A DNA stretch of 64,000 nucleotides from Pseudomonadota bacterium. GTDB taxonomy: Bacteria; Desulfobacterota; Desulfobacteria; Desulfobacterales; JAHIVH01. The stretch covers positions 1 to 64,000 of the forward strand of contig JAHIVH010000060.1 of assembly GCA_018816735.1 (NCBI GenBank), read 5' to 3'. Shown here piece by piece: positions 26,901 through 35,431 of this stretch. The notes below the pieces were generated by a model. That model had not been told where the DNA came from. It worked only from the letters and a program-made list of their open reading frames with translations, and made no database searches. The stretch's first letter is position 1. Each line of letters opens with the position of its first letter. Both the position numbers and the translations under genes were made by a program.

Positions 26901-27096
26901 AAGACCTTCGGAATATCCGTTCACCATTCCACAGGAAATTAAAGAAGAAATTCGTGAACTGAAGCGGTCTGCCATGCCTGAAATAGCCGCAGCTGAACGA
27001 ATCAGCGGTTTCAGGGAAGTTGAAACAGGTTTTACGGCAGAAATGGCCCGCCGTGAAGCCGGTCGCTGCCTGCGTTGTGATATTGAAGCGGAATGA
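23923..27096 (+). CDS. HoxF/NuoF fused to a GltD/NfnB-like oxidoreductase
   Basis: A 1057-residue flavin- and iron-sulfur fusion. Residues 1-100 are a thioredoxin-like [2Fe-2S] domain (Cys39, Cys71, Cys75). Residues 150-560 are the NuoF/HoxF core, with the nucleotide/FMN site GRGGGGFPTGLKWEF at 205-219 and the [4Fe-4S] ligands Cys494, Cys497, Cys500 and Cys540. Residues 570-1057 match the small subunit of glutamate synthase and NfnB. They have cysteines 583, 587, 622, 626, 630 and 634, a FAD Rossmann fold (VIGAGPAGLTAARDLALRG) and a second nucleotide fold (VIGGGNSAIDAA) followed by YRRTRQEMPA, typical of NADPH binding. HoxF would oxidise or reduce NAD; the GltD part adds a second site, probably NADP. 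The start is a GTG 8 bp after hoxE. Confidence 0.88.
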   Translation: MVPRLRLEDLYRIKGDLLRKNALDPERHAVRVTVHMGTCGISSGADKIYEAMASELEKTGRKDILLTTSGCAGICNREPLVTVERFGREPVKYAELTLESARTIFQKHVLDGQIVSELAFVRGWEQQDKAFEGLPGPDEAHVRPIREVPFFGMQQLWVMRNRGLIQAEKIDEYIGRDGYFGVAKALHQMQGEEIIKEIKVSGIRGRGGGGFPTGLKWEFASRSRSDIKYVLCNADEGDPGAFMDRCVLESDPHAVLEGMIIAARAINSHHGYIYCRAEYPLAVRMLNLAIAQAREYGLLGKDILSSGFDFDIEVYRGAGAFVCGEETALMTSIEGKRGTPRPRPPFPAIQGLWKKPTILNNVETLANIPQIILNGGKWYAAAGFKNSRGTKVFALTGDVRNVGLVEVPMGISIGSIIYDVGGGIPGGKTFKAVQLGGPSGGCIPVTHLNASVDYETIVRLGAIVGSGGMIVMDEDKCVVDVARFFMEFCRDESCGKCTPCRVGTEKMLEILTRICENQGREGDIETLEKWADIMKNTALCGLGQTAPNPVLSTLRYFRHEYEMHIRDRRCPAVVCASFFKSPCQHACPIGMDIPSYIALLKAGRISDAYQVLLRTNPFPGICGRICDHKCELKCRRSTLDEPVHIKYLKRYISDHAMRPSVKRASMDRREKIAVIGAGPAGLTAARDLALRGYRVTVYEELPEAGGMLRWGVPAYRLPRDILTREIQDILDLGIELKCRARVGRDISWDTVRNQYDAIYIAIGAQKSIKANIEGDGLMGVTSAVEFLREINLGGNPFIGKHMAVIGGGNSAIDAAQCALRLGAPDVTIMYRRTRQEMPALPEEILAAEKEGVKIKFLLSPVRLHGENGHVKQLICQQMTLGEFDSSGRRKPVPCLGSTVAMAVDQVILAVGQTLEDSFDLQKNGIDLDKNGWIVIEKGLKTQTSIPMVFAGGDAVTGPDTVAGAIASGRHAAREIDAAICNKNGESPHVDDRKRPSEYPFTIPQEIKEEIRELKRSAMPEIAAAERISGFREVETGFTAEMARREAGRCLRCDIEAE

Positions 27097-27168
27097 TCAA
27101 GGCCGGGATACGGATTCGATTTTAAAAACATCACCATTTCAAAGAACCCTGAAGGGGAGAAATGAGAT

Positions 27169-29223
27169 ATGGAAAATACGTCAACACCCGTCAACATTAC
27201 CATTAATGGCAGGGAACTGAAAGTTGACGAAGGAACCAGCATTCTGCAGGCTGCCCGGCAACATGGCATCTATATACCAACTTTGTGCCATCATGAGGCC
27301 TTATCGGATTATGGCGGCTGCCGGTTGTGTGTCGTGGAGATAGATGGCGCGCCAAAACTTTCTGCCAGTTGTGTGACGCCGGTCAGAAGCGGGATGACGG
27401 TTGTCACCGAGAATGAACGGATTACGGAGAGTCGTCGCACCATAGTAGAATTCCTGTTTGCAGAAAGAAATCATAACTGCATGTTCTGTCCCCGAAGTGG
27501 AAACTGTGAACTTCAACGTCTGGCCTATGAATTAAAGATGGATCACCTGACGGTCTCATTTTCTTATAAAAAATTTCCTTCGGATATAACAAGCCCTTAT
27601 ATGGCAATGGATCATAACCGTTGCATTTTGTGTGGGCGCTGTGTGCGCGCCTGCACGGAAATCGCGGGCAGTCATGTTTTGGCATTTCACCATCGCGGGC
27701 CCAAGACCATGATTGGCATGGACCTTCAGGAAGAACGGTCACACTCAACCTGCCTGAATTGTGGTGTGTGTCTTCAGGTTTGTCCTACCGGAGCTATTTA
27801 TAATCGTTTACGGTCCCATTATTTTGTGAAAGGGCGAGAGCATGTGTGTGAAAAAATTACAACCTTTTGTCCCTTGTGCGGCCTGATGTGTCCCACAGAC
27901 CTTTTAATCAGTAACAATCAGTTGATTCAAGTCGATGGCCATCTTTCAAGAGCCAATGGTCAGCCGAATCAGGGACAGCTCTGCTGTAAGGGCCGATTCC
28001 AGGTCTTCCGGTCTCCAGCTGGCCGCCTGCTTCACCCTCTGGTTCGGAAGGAAGACGGTGACTGGGTTGTGGCAAACTGGCAGGAGGCCCTGTTCCTGAC
28101 AGTTGAAAAGATGAAAGCCATTCAAGTTCAGAAAGGGGAAAAAGCCCTATTCGGACTGGCCTCCCCCATGCTGCCCATGGAAGAGCTGATCCTGTTCAGG
28201 GAATTGATGGAAAAGGGATTAAACGCAGGCTATTTGGACACATTTGACGGTCAGCATTTCAGAAACCTGAAAGGCACCTTCTATGGTGGTGCCATACCCA
28301 TCCGGGAGACTTCATGGAAACAGGTCGGCAAAAGCGATTTTATACTGATAGCAGGCGGGAATCCCGAAACGTCCCAGCCACTGCTTCAGTCGATCTTTCG
28401 CAGGCGATTCATGGAAACAGAACTGCGGACCGGATTGATCAGTTCACTGGATGATGTTCCCTCATTTGTAACAGATTTTATCCATGTGCCATCAAATCAT
28501 CTGGCTGAATTGCTGAGAGCATTATTGGCGGAGGTTGACCATTTGTGCAAAAAGGAAAAACAAGCCGGAAAGACCATCGGCAGCTCCGGAAGTTTTCCAC
28601 TACTTGCCGGAATGGGTATTTCCAGAGACGCAAAAAGTGCATTCACATCCATTGCCCGATCCATTGCAGAAGCGGAGAATCCACTCGTTATCGTTGATAC
28701 AAGCCTGACCGGCATGGCTGATTCCAATAGCCTGAATGGGGTTATCGATCTGGCCAGACGAATAACCCCGTCTTCAAAATCAGAGCCAAACCTGTTGATT
28801 TTGAAACCGGAAGGCAATAGCGCCGGGGCATGGAAAACAGGAATGGTCGCACAAAAAGTTCCGGATCAGGCGGACTGTTTGAAAGGGGGGCTACTATTGA
28901 TGGGTGATGAATCCAGCATGGGAGAAGATATTCTGGCAAGGATTCATGCGGCTGAATTCCTCGCAGTGATCACACCGTATGCTCATAAATTCCTGATGGA
29001 CCGTGCCCATGTTCTGATTCCAAAGCCCACATGGCTGGAAGCAGACGGAACCTACATGTCCCTGGATGGTTTGGAACAGCTTTTTCGGAAGAAAACAATA
29101 GCGCCGCCTGAAGGCGTATGGGCTACACGGGAAATTTTATCGGCCATGGGAGAACAAATTGATTTAAAAGTCAGTTCAAAACAGGAGGGCCTTTTCAAAA
29201 AAAGGTCTGACCCTTTAGTATAA
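27169..29223 (+). CDS. HoxU/NuoG-like iron-sulfur subunit with molybdopterin-like tail
   Basis: Electron-wire subunit of 684 residues, much longer than a minimal HoxU (about 240). It carries a [2Fe-2S] site (Cys40, 51, 54, 68), a His102-Cys3 [4Fe-4S] site (Cys104, 107, 113) and two ferredoxin-type clusters (CILCGRCVRAC and CLNCGVCLQVC). From about 230 it has the Fe4S4 domain of molybdopterin oxidoreductases (FCPLCGLMC to CCKGR). A degenerate molybdopterin-oxidoreductase-like region, as in NuoG, follows. No molybdenum ligand is evident. It lies between the HoxF fusion and hoxY. GGGGAG precedes the ATG. Confidence 0.87.
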   Translation: MENTSTPVNITINGRELKVDEGTSILQAARQHGIYIPTLCHHEALSDYGGCRLCVVEIDGAPKLSASCVTPVRSGMTVVTENERITESRRTIVEFLFAERNHNCMFCPRSGNCELQRLAYELKMDHLTVSFSYKKFPSDITSPYMAMDHNRCILCGRCVRACTEIAGSHVLAFHHRGPKTMIGMDLQEERSHSTCLNCGVCLQVCPTGAIYNRLRSHYFVKGREHVCEKITTFCPLCGLMCPTDLLISNNQLIQVDGHLSRANGQPNQGQLCCKGRFQVFRSPAGRLLHPLVRKEDGDWVVANWQEALFLTVEKMKAIQVQKGEKALFGLASPMLPMEELILFRELMEKGLNAGYLDTFDGQHFRNLKGTFYGGAIPIRETSWKQVGKSDFILIAGGNPETSQPLLQSIFRRRFMETELRTGLISSLDDVPSFVTDFIHVPSNHLAELLRALLAEVDHLCKKEKQAGKTIGSSGSFPLLAGMGISRDAKSAFTSIARSIAEAENPLVIVDTSLTGMADSNSLNGVIDLARRITPSSKSEPNLLILKPEGNSAGAWKTGMVAQKVPDQADCLKGGLLLMGDESSMGEDILARIHAAEFLAVITPYAHKFLMDRAHVLIPKPTWLEADGTYMSLDGLEQLFRKKTIAPPEGVWATREILSAMGEQIDLKVSSKQEGLFKKRSDPLV

Positions 29224-29282
29224 AATCAATGATAACGTCTCAGGGGGAAAGAGAATATCTGCTCTGAATCGGGAGAACACAT

Positions 29283-29825
29283 ATGGGAAAACCGAAAATT
29301 GCCACGGTCTGGCTGGAAGGATGCGCCGGCTGTCACATGTCCTTCCTGGATCTGGACGAAGTTCTGATTGATATCCTTCACCAGGTGGAACTGACAGTTT
29401 CGCCGGTTACAGACTATAAGGATTATTGTTTTCCAAAAGTGGATCTGGGAATTATCGAAGGGGGTATCGGCAATGAAGAACAGCTCGAAATCGTCCGCCA
29501 TCTCCGGCGTCAGGCTAAAATTATCATGACCTGGGGAGATTGTGCGGTATTTGGCGGCATTAATACCTTGCGTAACTGGATCCCCAAAACAGAAGTGCTT
29601 GAGCGGGGGTATGTGACATCCGAAAGTACGGTTAACGGCGTTGTTCCCATTCATGCTGAAATTCCACGTCTTCTGGATCAGGTGATTGCGGTCAACCATG
29701 TGATTGCGGTGGATGTGTACATTCCCGGTTGCCCGCCTGACCCGGAAGTGATCGCCTATAGTCTTACGGAAATTTTAAACGGCAGATTACCGGTTCTTCC
29801 AGGCGAGATGATCCATTTTGATTGA
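29283..29825 (+). CDS. hoxY: [NiFe] hydrogenase small subunit HoxY
   Basis: Small subunit of 180 residues holding the proximal [4Fe-4S] cluster that connects the NiFe site to the diaphorase module. The ligand motifs are GCAGCHMSF near the N-terminus, WGDCAVFGG in the middle and IPGCPPDPEVI near the C-terminus. There is no twin-arginine signal and no extra cluster domain, which fits cytoplasmic group 3d NAD-linked enzymes. The stop is 12 bp before hoxH. Confidence 0.92.
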   Translation: MGKPKIATVWLEGCAGCHMSFLDLDEVLIDILHQVELTVSPVTDYKDYCFPKVDLGIIEGGIGNEEQLEIVRHLRRQAKIIMTWGDCAVFGGINTLRNWIPKTEVLERGYVTSESTVNGVVPIHAEIPRLLDQVIAVNHVIAVDVYIPGCPPDPEVIAYSLTEILNGRLPVLPGEMIHFD

Positions 29826-29837
29826 GGAGACGAATCC

Positions 29838-31268
29838 ATGAGCACGGACCAACACATCGTCATCAATCCTGTCAGCCGGTTGGAAGGCCATGGAAAAGTG
29901 ATCATTCATCTGGATAAGGATGGCCAGGCTATTGATGCGCAATTCCATGTCACTCAATTCCGGGGTTATGAACGGTTTTGTGAGGGGCGTCCTTTTGAGG
30001 AAATGCCCATCATTACCCAGCGGATCTGCGGCATTTGTCCGGTCAGCCACCAGCTGGCATCGGCCAAAGCCTGTGATGATATCCTTGACATAGACATACC
30101 GGAAACGGCCAGAATTCTCAGGATACTGCTGCACATGGGGCAGTATATTCAATCCCATGCCCTGCACTTCTTTCATCTGGCGAGTCCTGATCTTCTGCTG
30201 GGCTGGGACGAGGACCCAGGCACCCGGAATGTGGTTGGTGTCATTCAGAAAATGCCGGAGGTGGTCCGGAAAGGAATCCGGTTAAGAAAGTTCGGCCAGG
30301 AGATAATTTCAGCTTTGGGGGGAAAAAGGATTCATCCGGTCTACGCCATACCCGGCGGTGTTATCAACCCCCTTTCCGAAACAGATCGGGACCGGCTCAT
30401 AAGAGGTTTTCCGGAAGCCTATGCGACCTGCCAAATGGCTTTGGAACTGATTCGGGACTGGACATTGAAAAATGAATCGGAAGTCAGATGTTTTGCCAAT
30501 TTTTCGTCCCATTATGCCGGCCTGGTGGATGAAACCGGCACATCCGACCTCTACCAGGGAAAAATGCGCCTCCGGGGACATGATGGCGAAATTGTCGCGG
30601 AGTTCGATCCCGCAGATTATCTGGGTTTTATTGGTGAACATGTTGAGCCCTGGTCGTATCTGAAATTTCCTTTTTATAAGCCGGAAGGATACCTGGGAGG
30701 ATGTTATCGGGTAGGTCCCCTGGGACGGCTTAATGCAGCGGATCGCCTGAGCACGCCAAAAGCCGATGCCGCCTTCAGGGATTGCACGCAGCTGGCCGAT
30801 CAGAAGTTAAAAGGAGGTTCCCTCCTCTATCATTACACACGTATGATCGAGCTTCTGAACTGCCTGGAAAAAGCTGAAGAACTTCTCACAGAAAATGAGG
30901 TCTGCGGACGGTACATCCGGATAACCGGAACGCCAAAAAAAGAGGAGGGGATCGGTGTCATCGAGGCGCCCAGAGGGACATTGATCCATCATTATCAGGT
31001 GGACAGGTACGGCGCCATCCGGAAAGTCAATCTGATCGTTGCCACAGGCCACAACAATATTGCCATGAATCGTTCCATAGCCCTTGTTGCAAAAGAATAT
31101 ATCAAAGGCGGCCAGATCCGGGAAGGACTGCTCAATCGGGTGGAAGGCGCAATCAGGTGCTATGATCCCTGCCTCTCCTGTTCGACCCACGCTGTTGGCC
31201 GGATGGCTTTGCTGATCAAAATCCTCGACCACGATGGTCAACAGGTTCGGGAACTGAAACGGGAGTGA
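29838..31268 (+). CDS. hoxH: [NiFe] hydrogenase large subunit HoxH
   Basis: Catalytic subunit of 476 residues that splits or forms H2 at the NiFe(CN)2CO centre. The N-terminal ligand motif is [10 protein letters not shown] (Cys64, Cys67) and the C-terminal one is [12 protein letters not shown] (Cys445, Cys448). About 25 residues follow His451 and should be removed by the protease encoded next. The nickel ligand positions are all cysteine, not selenocysteine. The order E-F-U-Y-H and the lack of an export signal place it in group 3d. Confidence 0.93.
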   Translation: MSTDQHIVINPVSRLEGHGKVIIHLDKDGQAIDAQFHVTQFRGYERFCEGRPFEEMPIITQRICGICPVSHQLASAKACDDILDIDIPETARILRILLHMGQYIQSHALHFFHLASPDLLLGWDEDPGTRNVVGVIQKMPEVVRKGIRLRKFGQEIISALGGKRIHPVYAIPGGVINPLSETDRDRLIRGFPEAYATCQMALELIRDWTLKNESEVRCFANFSSHYAGLVDETGTSDLYQGKMRLRGHDGEIVAEFDPADYLGFIGEHVEPWSYLKFPFYKPEGYLGGCYRVGPLGRLNAADRLSTPKADAAFRDCTQLADQKLKGGSLLYHYTRMIELLNCLEKAEELLTENEVCGRYIRITGTPKKEEGIGVIEAPRGTLIHHYQVDRYGAIRKVNLIVATGHNNIAMNRSIALVAKEYIKGGQIREGLLNRVEGAIRCYDPCLSCSTHAVGRMALLIKILDHDGQQVRELKRE

Positions 31269-31271
31269 TGC

Positions 31272-31808
31272 ATGCATGGTAAATGGGCGATGCAGAGAAG
31301 AATCTGGATAATCGGGTACGGCAACAAGGAGAGATGTGATGATGGGGCAGGGCCTGTTGTCGCGGAACGATTGCAGTTCATGTTTCGTAACCGGCCGGAA
31401 ATCATAATTCGGAGCGTGCATCAACTTGATCCAGTTCTGGTCGATGATACGAATCCGCCGGAAGACGTCATTCTCATCGATGCCACGCTCGATCAGCAGG
31501 TCAATGGATTACGGGTTCAGATGCTCATGCCGGAAAAAATCCCGTTGCCGTTTTCTCTGCATCACCTTCCGCCGGGTTTGTTTTTAGAGCTGCTGGGGCA
31601 GTACCATGGATATTACCCCTCTGCCTGGCTGGTAACGATTCAGGGAAACGATTTTGGATTCGGCACAGGCCTGACCGGGGAGACGGAAAAAAGAGCGCTC
31701 AGGGCTGTCAAGGTGATTGCCGGTCTTGCTGTGATGAAAGTTATTGACAGCCCGAAAGACATTAAAGGACAATCCCTGTCAGCCAAAGGAGTCAAATATG
31801 AAAAATAA
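31272..31808 (+). CDS. hoxW: Hydrogenase maturation protease
   Basis: Endopeptidase of 178 residues that would cut the C-terminal tail of HoxH after nickel insertion. The N-terminal motif IIGYGNKERCDDGAGP carries the Asp that contacts nickel in HybD/HycI-type proteases. It begins 3 bp after hoxH, and the frame overlaps the start of the next gene by 11 bp, so it is translationally coupled. An internal ATG at 31290 is an alternative start that keeps the motif. Confidence 0.88.
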   Translation: MHGKWAMQRRIWIIGYGNKERCDDGAGPVVAERLQFMFRNRPEIIIRSVHQLDPVLVDDTNPPEDVILIDATLDQQVNGLRVQMLMPEKIPLPFSLHHLPPGLFLELLGQYHGYYPSAWLVTIQGNDFGFGTGLTGETEKRALRAVKVIAGLAVMKVIDSPKDIKGQSLSAKGVKYEK

Positions 31809-32226
31809 AGCTGATATACTTATTATCGATGACGATAGAGATCTGGTCAATTCCATGAAGATCATTCTTGAAAGCAGGGCCCTGAATGTTCGCACTGCTG
31901 GTGACGGCAAAGCAGGTTATGAAAGTATCCGGAATAAAACGCCGGATCTGATCATTCTGGATGTCATGATGGCAACGGATACGGAAGGATTTGATCTGGC
32001 GTATAAATTGCGGCGGGAGTCTGTCTATCAGGATATTCCGATCCTGATGGTGACTTCGTTTCCAAAGCACATGGCCGAACAAGGGCCTGAAAAGTTTCAG
32101 CATATTATGGGTGAAAACTGGCCGGTAACCCAATTTCTGGAGAAACCGATCGATCCGGATGACTTATTGAGTGCCGTAATGAATCTGCTGTCAGAAGCTG
32201 ATGGGCATGATCCGGGTTTTTTTTAG
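31798..32226 (+). CDS. Single-domain response regulator
   Basis: A receiver domain alone (142 residues). The start at 31798, with AAGGAG before it, overlaps the hoxW stop by 11 bp, which makes it part of the hydrogenase operon. It has the acidic pocket (IIDDD) and the phospho-acceptor Asp in LILDVMMATDTEGFD, and a Lys in LEKPIDP. There is no DNA-binding output, so it must act through a protein partner. The membrane kinase gene follows 17 bp later. Confidence 0.88.
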   Translation: MKNKADILIIDDDRDLVNSMKIILESRALNVRTAGDGKAGYESIRNKTPDLIILDVMMATDTEGFDLAYKLRRESVYQDIPILMVTSFPKHMAEQGPEKFQHIMGENWPVTQFLEKPIDPDDLLSAVMNLLSEADGHDPGFF

Positions 32227-32243
32227 AAAGGAGAGCCCTTGCG

Positions 32244-34082
32244 ATGCAGCTGGGATATGAACTCATTAAAAACCAGTTCTTTTTCCGAAAAGAGCTGATT
32301 GAACGCGTGGGATGGTTCATTCGCCTGAGATGGATGGTTGTCTGTGTTGGTTTGACAGGCAGTGTTGCCGGCAGTCTGGTCTGGCCTCCTTTTCCATTTC
32401 AATGCTTTCTTGCTATCTTCCTGTTTATCACTGCCTATAATATTTCTTTCTATCTGTTCTATTTACGCTTGAACACGTCCCCTCCAAAAGATGAAAAGCC
32501 TTATGTGTTTTTCACCAATTTCCAGATCGGTTTTGATTTATTGGCATTGGGATTGATGATCCACTTTACTGGAGGCATTCACAGTCCTTTTCTGTTTTTT
32601 ATTATTCTTCACGTGATCATCGCGGGCATTTTGTTGTCTCCGCCCAGCTCTTTTATCTATGGCATGATCATGCTCACCTATCTTGGCATTGAAATATTTT
32701 TTCAATATATGGCATTACTATCGCCGCAACCGGTGTTATTCCAGAGCATGCTATCGGCGCATGTGCCTGAAATGCCTCAAACCCTTTTTCTGTATCTTAT
32801 TTACGCGGCCATCGTTTTTGCTACTGCTGCCCTAACAACCTCCATCAAGGTCAGTCTTCGAGTCAAGGGAAGAGAACTTCTTTCCGTTTCCAGATACCTG
32901 GATGCAAGCAACAAGAAACTCAATGCGCTTTATGACATGGTCAAGGCAATGGGAATGTGCACAGATCTTCAGGAACTGATGGATTCAGCCACCTGTCACA
33001 GTTCCGGCATCATGGGTGTCAAAGCCTGTGCTATCAAGCTTCTGGACGATCAGAAAAAAAAATTGCGTTTTGTATCCACATATGGCTTGAGTGGCGATTA
33101 TATTGCGAAAAGTGAGATTGATGTTGAAAAAAGTGTAATAAACAGAAGGATTATTGAAGGACAGGTATATGCTTCAGGCCGGCTTCAGGAAAAGGATCAG
33201 TTCCAATATCCCGAAGATATCCAGAAAGAAGGTATCGCTTCCATGGTCTGCCTGCCTCTTCGCGTGGAAAAAAGGATTTTTGGCGTATTCTGTTTATATA
33301 GTGGCGTTTTAGATGCTTTTGAAGAAGGTGATATTCGATTTTTTACGCTGATATCCGACCTGACTGCGCTTGCCATTGAAAATTTGAGAAGTGAACTGAC
33401 CAAAACATGGTTTTTACAGAAAACGGCCCATCAGCTGAGAGCCCCATTGAATGCGGTTCAAAGCATGTTACGAACGTTGCGTAAAGGATATCTGGGCGCT
33501 ATCGATCCACCCAAGACAGATATTCTGATACGCTGCGAAAAAAGAATCGAGGCGCTTGATAATCTGATCAGCGATTTGCTGGAACTCAGTATCAGACGTG
33601 CCGGGATCGATCCCAAAAAATTTTATCCGGTAAATGTCGCCCAAATGGTTGATCGCCTGTTGCCCATGTACCGGGCTCAGGCTGATGAAAAAGACGTGGA
33701 AATCGAATGTACGATTCAGGAGCCGCTTTCTGCCGTGATGGGTGATAACGCGCTCTTTGACGACCTGTTCGGCAATCTGATATCAAATGCCGTTAAATAT
33801 ACGCCCAAAGGAGGCCGCATCCGTATTGCCATTCGAACCGAAGACTCTGGCCAGATGTATTGGGAAATTCAGGATACAGGCATTGGTATCCCGGAAGAAG
33901 AGCGTTCTCATCTGTTTACCGAATTTTTCAGGGGGCAGAACGCCAGAGCCATTACCGAAGAAGGCACCGGCCTGGGACTGGTCATTGTCAGGGAGATTCT
34001 AAACCAACTGAACGGAACCATTCATATCACAAGTACGGTTGGAAAAGGCACTTGCATGATTCTTCGCATGCCGTCTGTCTGA
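32244..34082 (+). CDS. Membrane histidine kinase with GAF domain
   Basis: Sensor kinase of 612 residues, last gene of the hydrogenase operon. The first 210 residues hold about six hydrophobic segments. A GAF domain follows at about 235-380 (LMDSATCHSSGIMGVKACAI onward). The phospho-acceptor His, near residue 395, lies in AHQLRAPLNAVQ. The ATPase domain ends with DTGIGIPEEERSHLF and GTGLGLVIV. The ATG follows GAAAGGAGAG. It and the single receiver upstream may sense redox or hydrogen state; the input is unknown. Confidence 0.9.
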   Translation: MQLGYELIKNQFFFRKELIERVGWFIRLRWMVVCVGLTGSVAGSLVWPPFPFQCFLAIFLFITAYNISFYLFYLRLNTSPPKDEKPYVFFTNFQIGFDLLALGLMIHFTGGIHSPFLFFIILHVIIAGILLSPPSSFIYGMIMLTYLGIEIFFQYMALLSPQPVLFQSMLSAHVPEMPQTLFLYLIYAAIVFATAALTTSIKVSLRVKGRELLSVSRYLDASNKKLNALYDMVKAMGMCTDLQELMDSATCHSSGIMGVKACAIKLLDDQKKKLRFVSTYGLSGDYIAKSEIDVEKSVINRRIIEGQVYASGRLQEKDQFQYPEDIQKEGIASMVCLPLRVEKRIFGVFCLYSGVLDAFEEGDIRFFTLISDLTALAIENLRSELTKTWFLQKTAHQLRAPLNAVQSMLRTLRKGYLGAIDPPKTDILIRCEKRIEALDNLISDLLELSIRRAGIDPKKFYPVNVAQMVDRLLPMYRAQADEKDVEIECTIQEPLSAVMGDNALFDDLFGNLISNAVKYTPKGGRIRIAIRTEDSGQMYWEIQDTGIGIPEEERSHLFTEFFRGQNARAITEEGTGLGLVIVREILNQLNGTIHITSTVGKGTCMILRMPSV

Positions 34083-34268
34083 CTGCCGATAACGGAGGGA
34101 TGCATAGGCTGAGGCAAGGTTCATTATTCAGGAGACCATCTGGTTGATAATAATTTTGAAAGTTTTGCCAAAAGCCATGACCTCTTCAGGTTTATAGTCG
34201 CCTGCAAGATAGGTGGATGGTTGATATCACACCTGTGGCCTTTAAATGCTGAGGCAGGTTAGTTGATC

Positions 34269-34327
34269 AAGCCGGTCTTTTCATTGGTCACAGCAGAGGA
34301 TCATATGCTGAATGACCGGCTTTTTTT
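34269..34327 (+). terminator. Rho-independent terminator of the hox operon
   Basis: AAGCCGGTC (34269-34277) pairs with GACCGGCTT (34314-34322), followed by a T run to 34327. It lies 187 bp past the kinase stop and overlaps the 3' end of the converging nucleosidase gene. Confidence 0.7.
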
Positions 34328-34963
34328 AATTTCTGTTTTTGTTGAATGATTCCTGTCATGAAAATATTGGTCAGCAATCGTGTCTAATTGATGTTTGACA
34401 AGTTGTCTGTACTTTATTCTGTTTTTTAGCTGACGCCACAGATTCTTGACATTGATTTGAGGTGAAACGATATCGCTGACGATTTTAAAAATGATAACCG
34501 GAATCTGATACGTCATGGCCATCTCGCCTATTGCAAATGACTCCATATCTACTGCTAAAGTGTCTTGACAAAGATTTTTCCTGGATAACACAGGAAAATC
34601 AAAAGTCCGGATCTTTCCCACGTGATATTTGCTTCCTTGAAAAATATCCTTGAGTTTGTCCATATAAATATTTTCAAGTTGAATTTCCCGGTTTTTATAA
34701 CTCAATCGATTTGCGATAACAAGGTCACCTATTTTGAGTTCATCTTGTGTTGAACCGCAAAACCCCAGGTTGATCAAATAGTCAGGAAAGAAAGTTTCTG
34801 GGTCCCTGCATAGATGTTTTATCGCTTCCCCTGCTTTTTTAGGGCCAATCCCGGAAATGATCAGCTTTATCAAATTATCATTAAGCTGGTGGACCATGGC
34901 AGTGTCTTGAAAGAGAAACGGGATTTCTTTACGTTGAGCAATGATAAAACCGATTTTTGGCAT
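34301..34963 (-). CDS. Nucleoside phosphorylase/nucleosidase-superfamily protein
   Basis: The 220-residue protein matches the PNP/UDP superfamily, which includes MTA/SAH nucleosidase. Seen are ISGIGPKKAGEAI in the first third, the INLGFCGS turn and the ribose-binding VDMESFAIGEMA segment. The Asp of the purine-contact loop is in FKIVSDIVSP. Sequence is diverged from MtnN, and the C-terminal 40 residues are basic and extra. The role is probably cleavage of adenosyl by-products or a related hopanoid/futalosine-type reaction; the substrate is not certain. The end overlaps the hox terminator. Confidence 0.72.
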   Translation of the reverse strand: MPKIGFIIAQRKEIPFLFQDTAMVHQLNDNLIKLIISGIGPKKAGEAIKHLCRDPETFFPDYLINLGFCGSTQDELKIGDLVIANRLSYKNREIQLENIYMDKLKDIFQGSKYHVGKIRTFDFPVLSRKNLCQDTLAVDMESFAIGEMAMTYQIPVIIFKIVSDIVSPQINVKNLWRQLKNRIKYRQLVKHQLDTIADQYFHDRNHSTKTEIKKSRSFSI

Positions 34964-35431
34964 TTTTTATCCAATGTGAAATGGTATTTCCTGGATGAAT
35001 AATTCCCTGTTATTATCCGAGACAGATGGTATTCATCCCCTAATTGCCTTTGCTGATAGCCAAACATTCATAGTTTTTTTCTTTTAGAAATGCCTCGCTA
35101 TAGCAGATGAAACACAATCATACAACTCGTTAATGTCCGATTTATTTGATCCTCCGGATTATCAATAGATTTATTTAATATTGACACATCAATTTGTTCC
35201 TGACATATTTTGTCTTCAGTAAAGTAATTTTTGTTCATTATAAAACTCTTGAAATGGCGAAACTCCTTTTATATGCTTTCTGTTTTCTTTTCAAAAAAAT
35301 TCAGTAAAGATGAATTTGATAAATGCCCAATTTGTTGGTATATTAACTGACCATGGCATAATATTGACATATATAATATTATTTTACAGCAAGAGGAAAC
35401 CTCATTGTTTTCATTTGGAAAAGGGGATGGG
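34964..35431. other. Intergenic region between divergent genes
   Basis: This 468-bp AT-rich stretch must contain promoters for the nucleosidase (minus) and the porin-like gene (plus). TTGACA at 35364 and TATAAT at 35372 are adjacent but wrongly spaced for one promoter. I see no gene, RNA or clear operator. Confidence 0.4.

Noticed and set aside
29838..31268. HoxH as a selenoprotein
   Set aside because: Both metal-binding CxxC motifs are encoded entirely by cysteine codons and the frame has no internal TGA.
35364..35377. TTGACA and TATAAT upstream of the porin-like gene as one promoter
   Set aside because: Only two bases separate the hexamers; a functional pair needs about 17.
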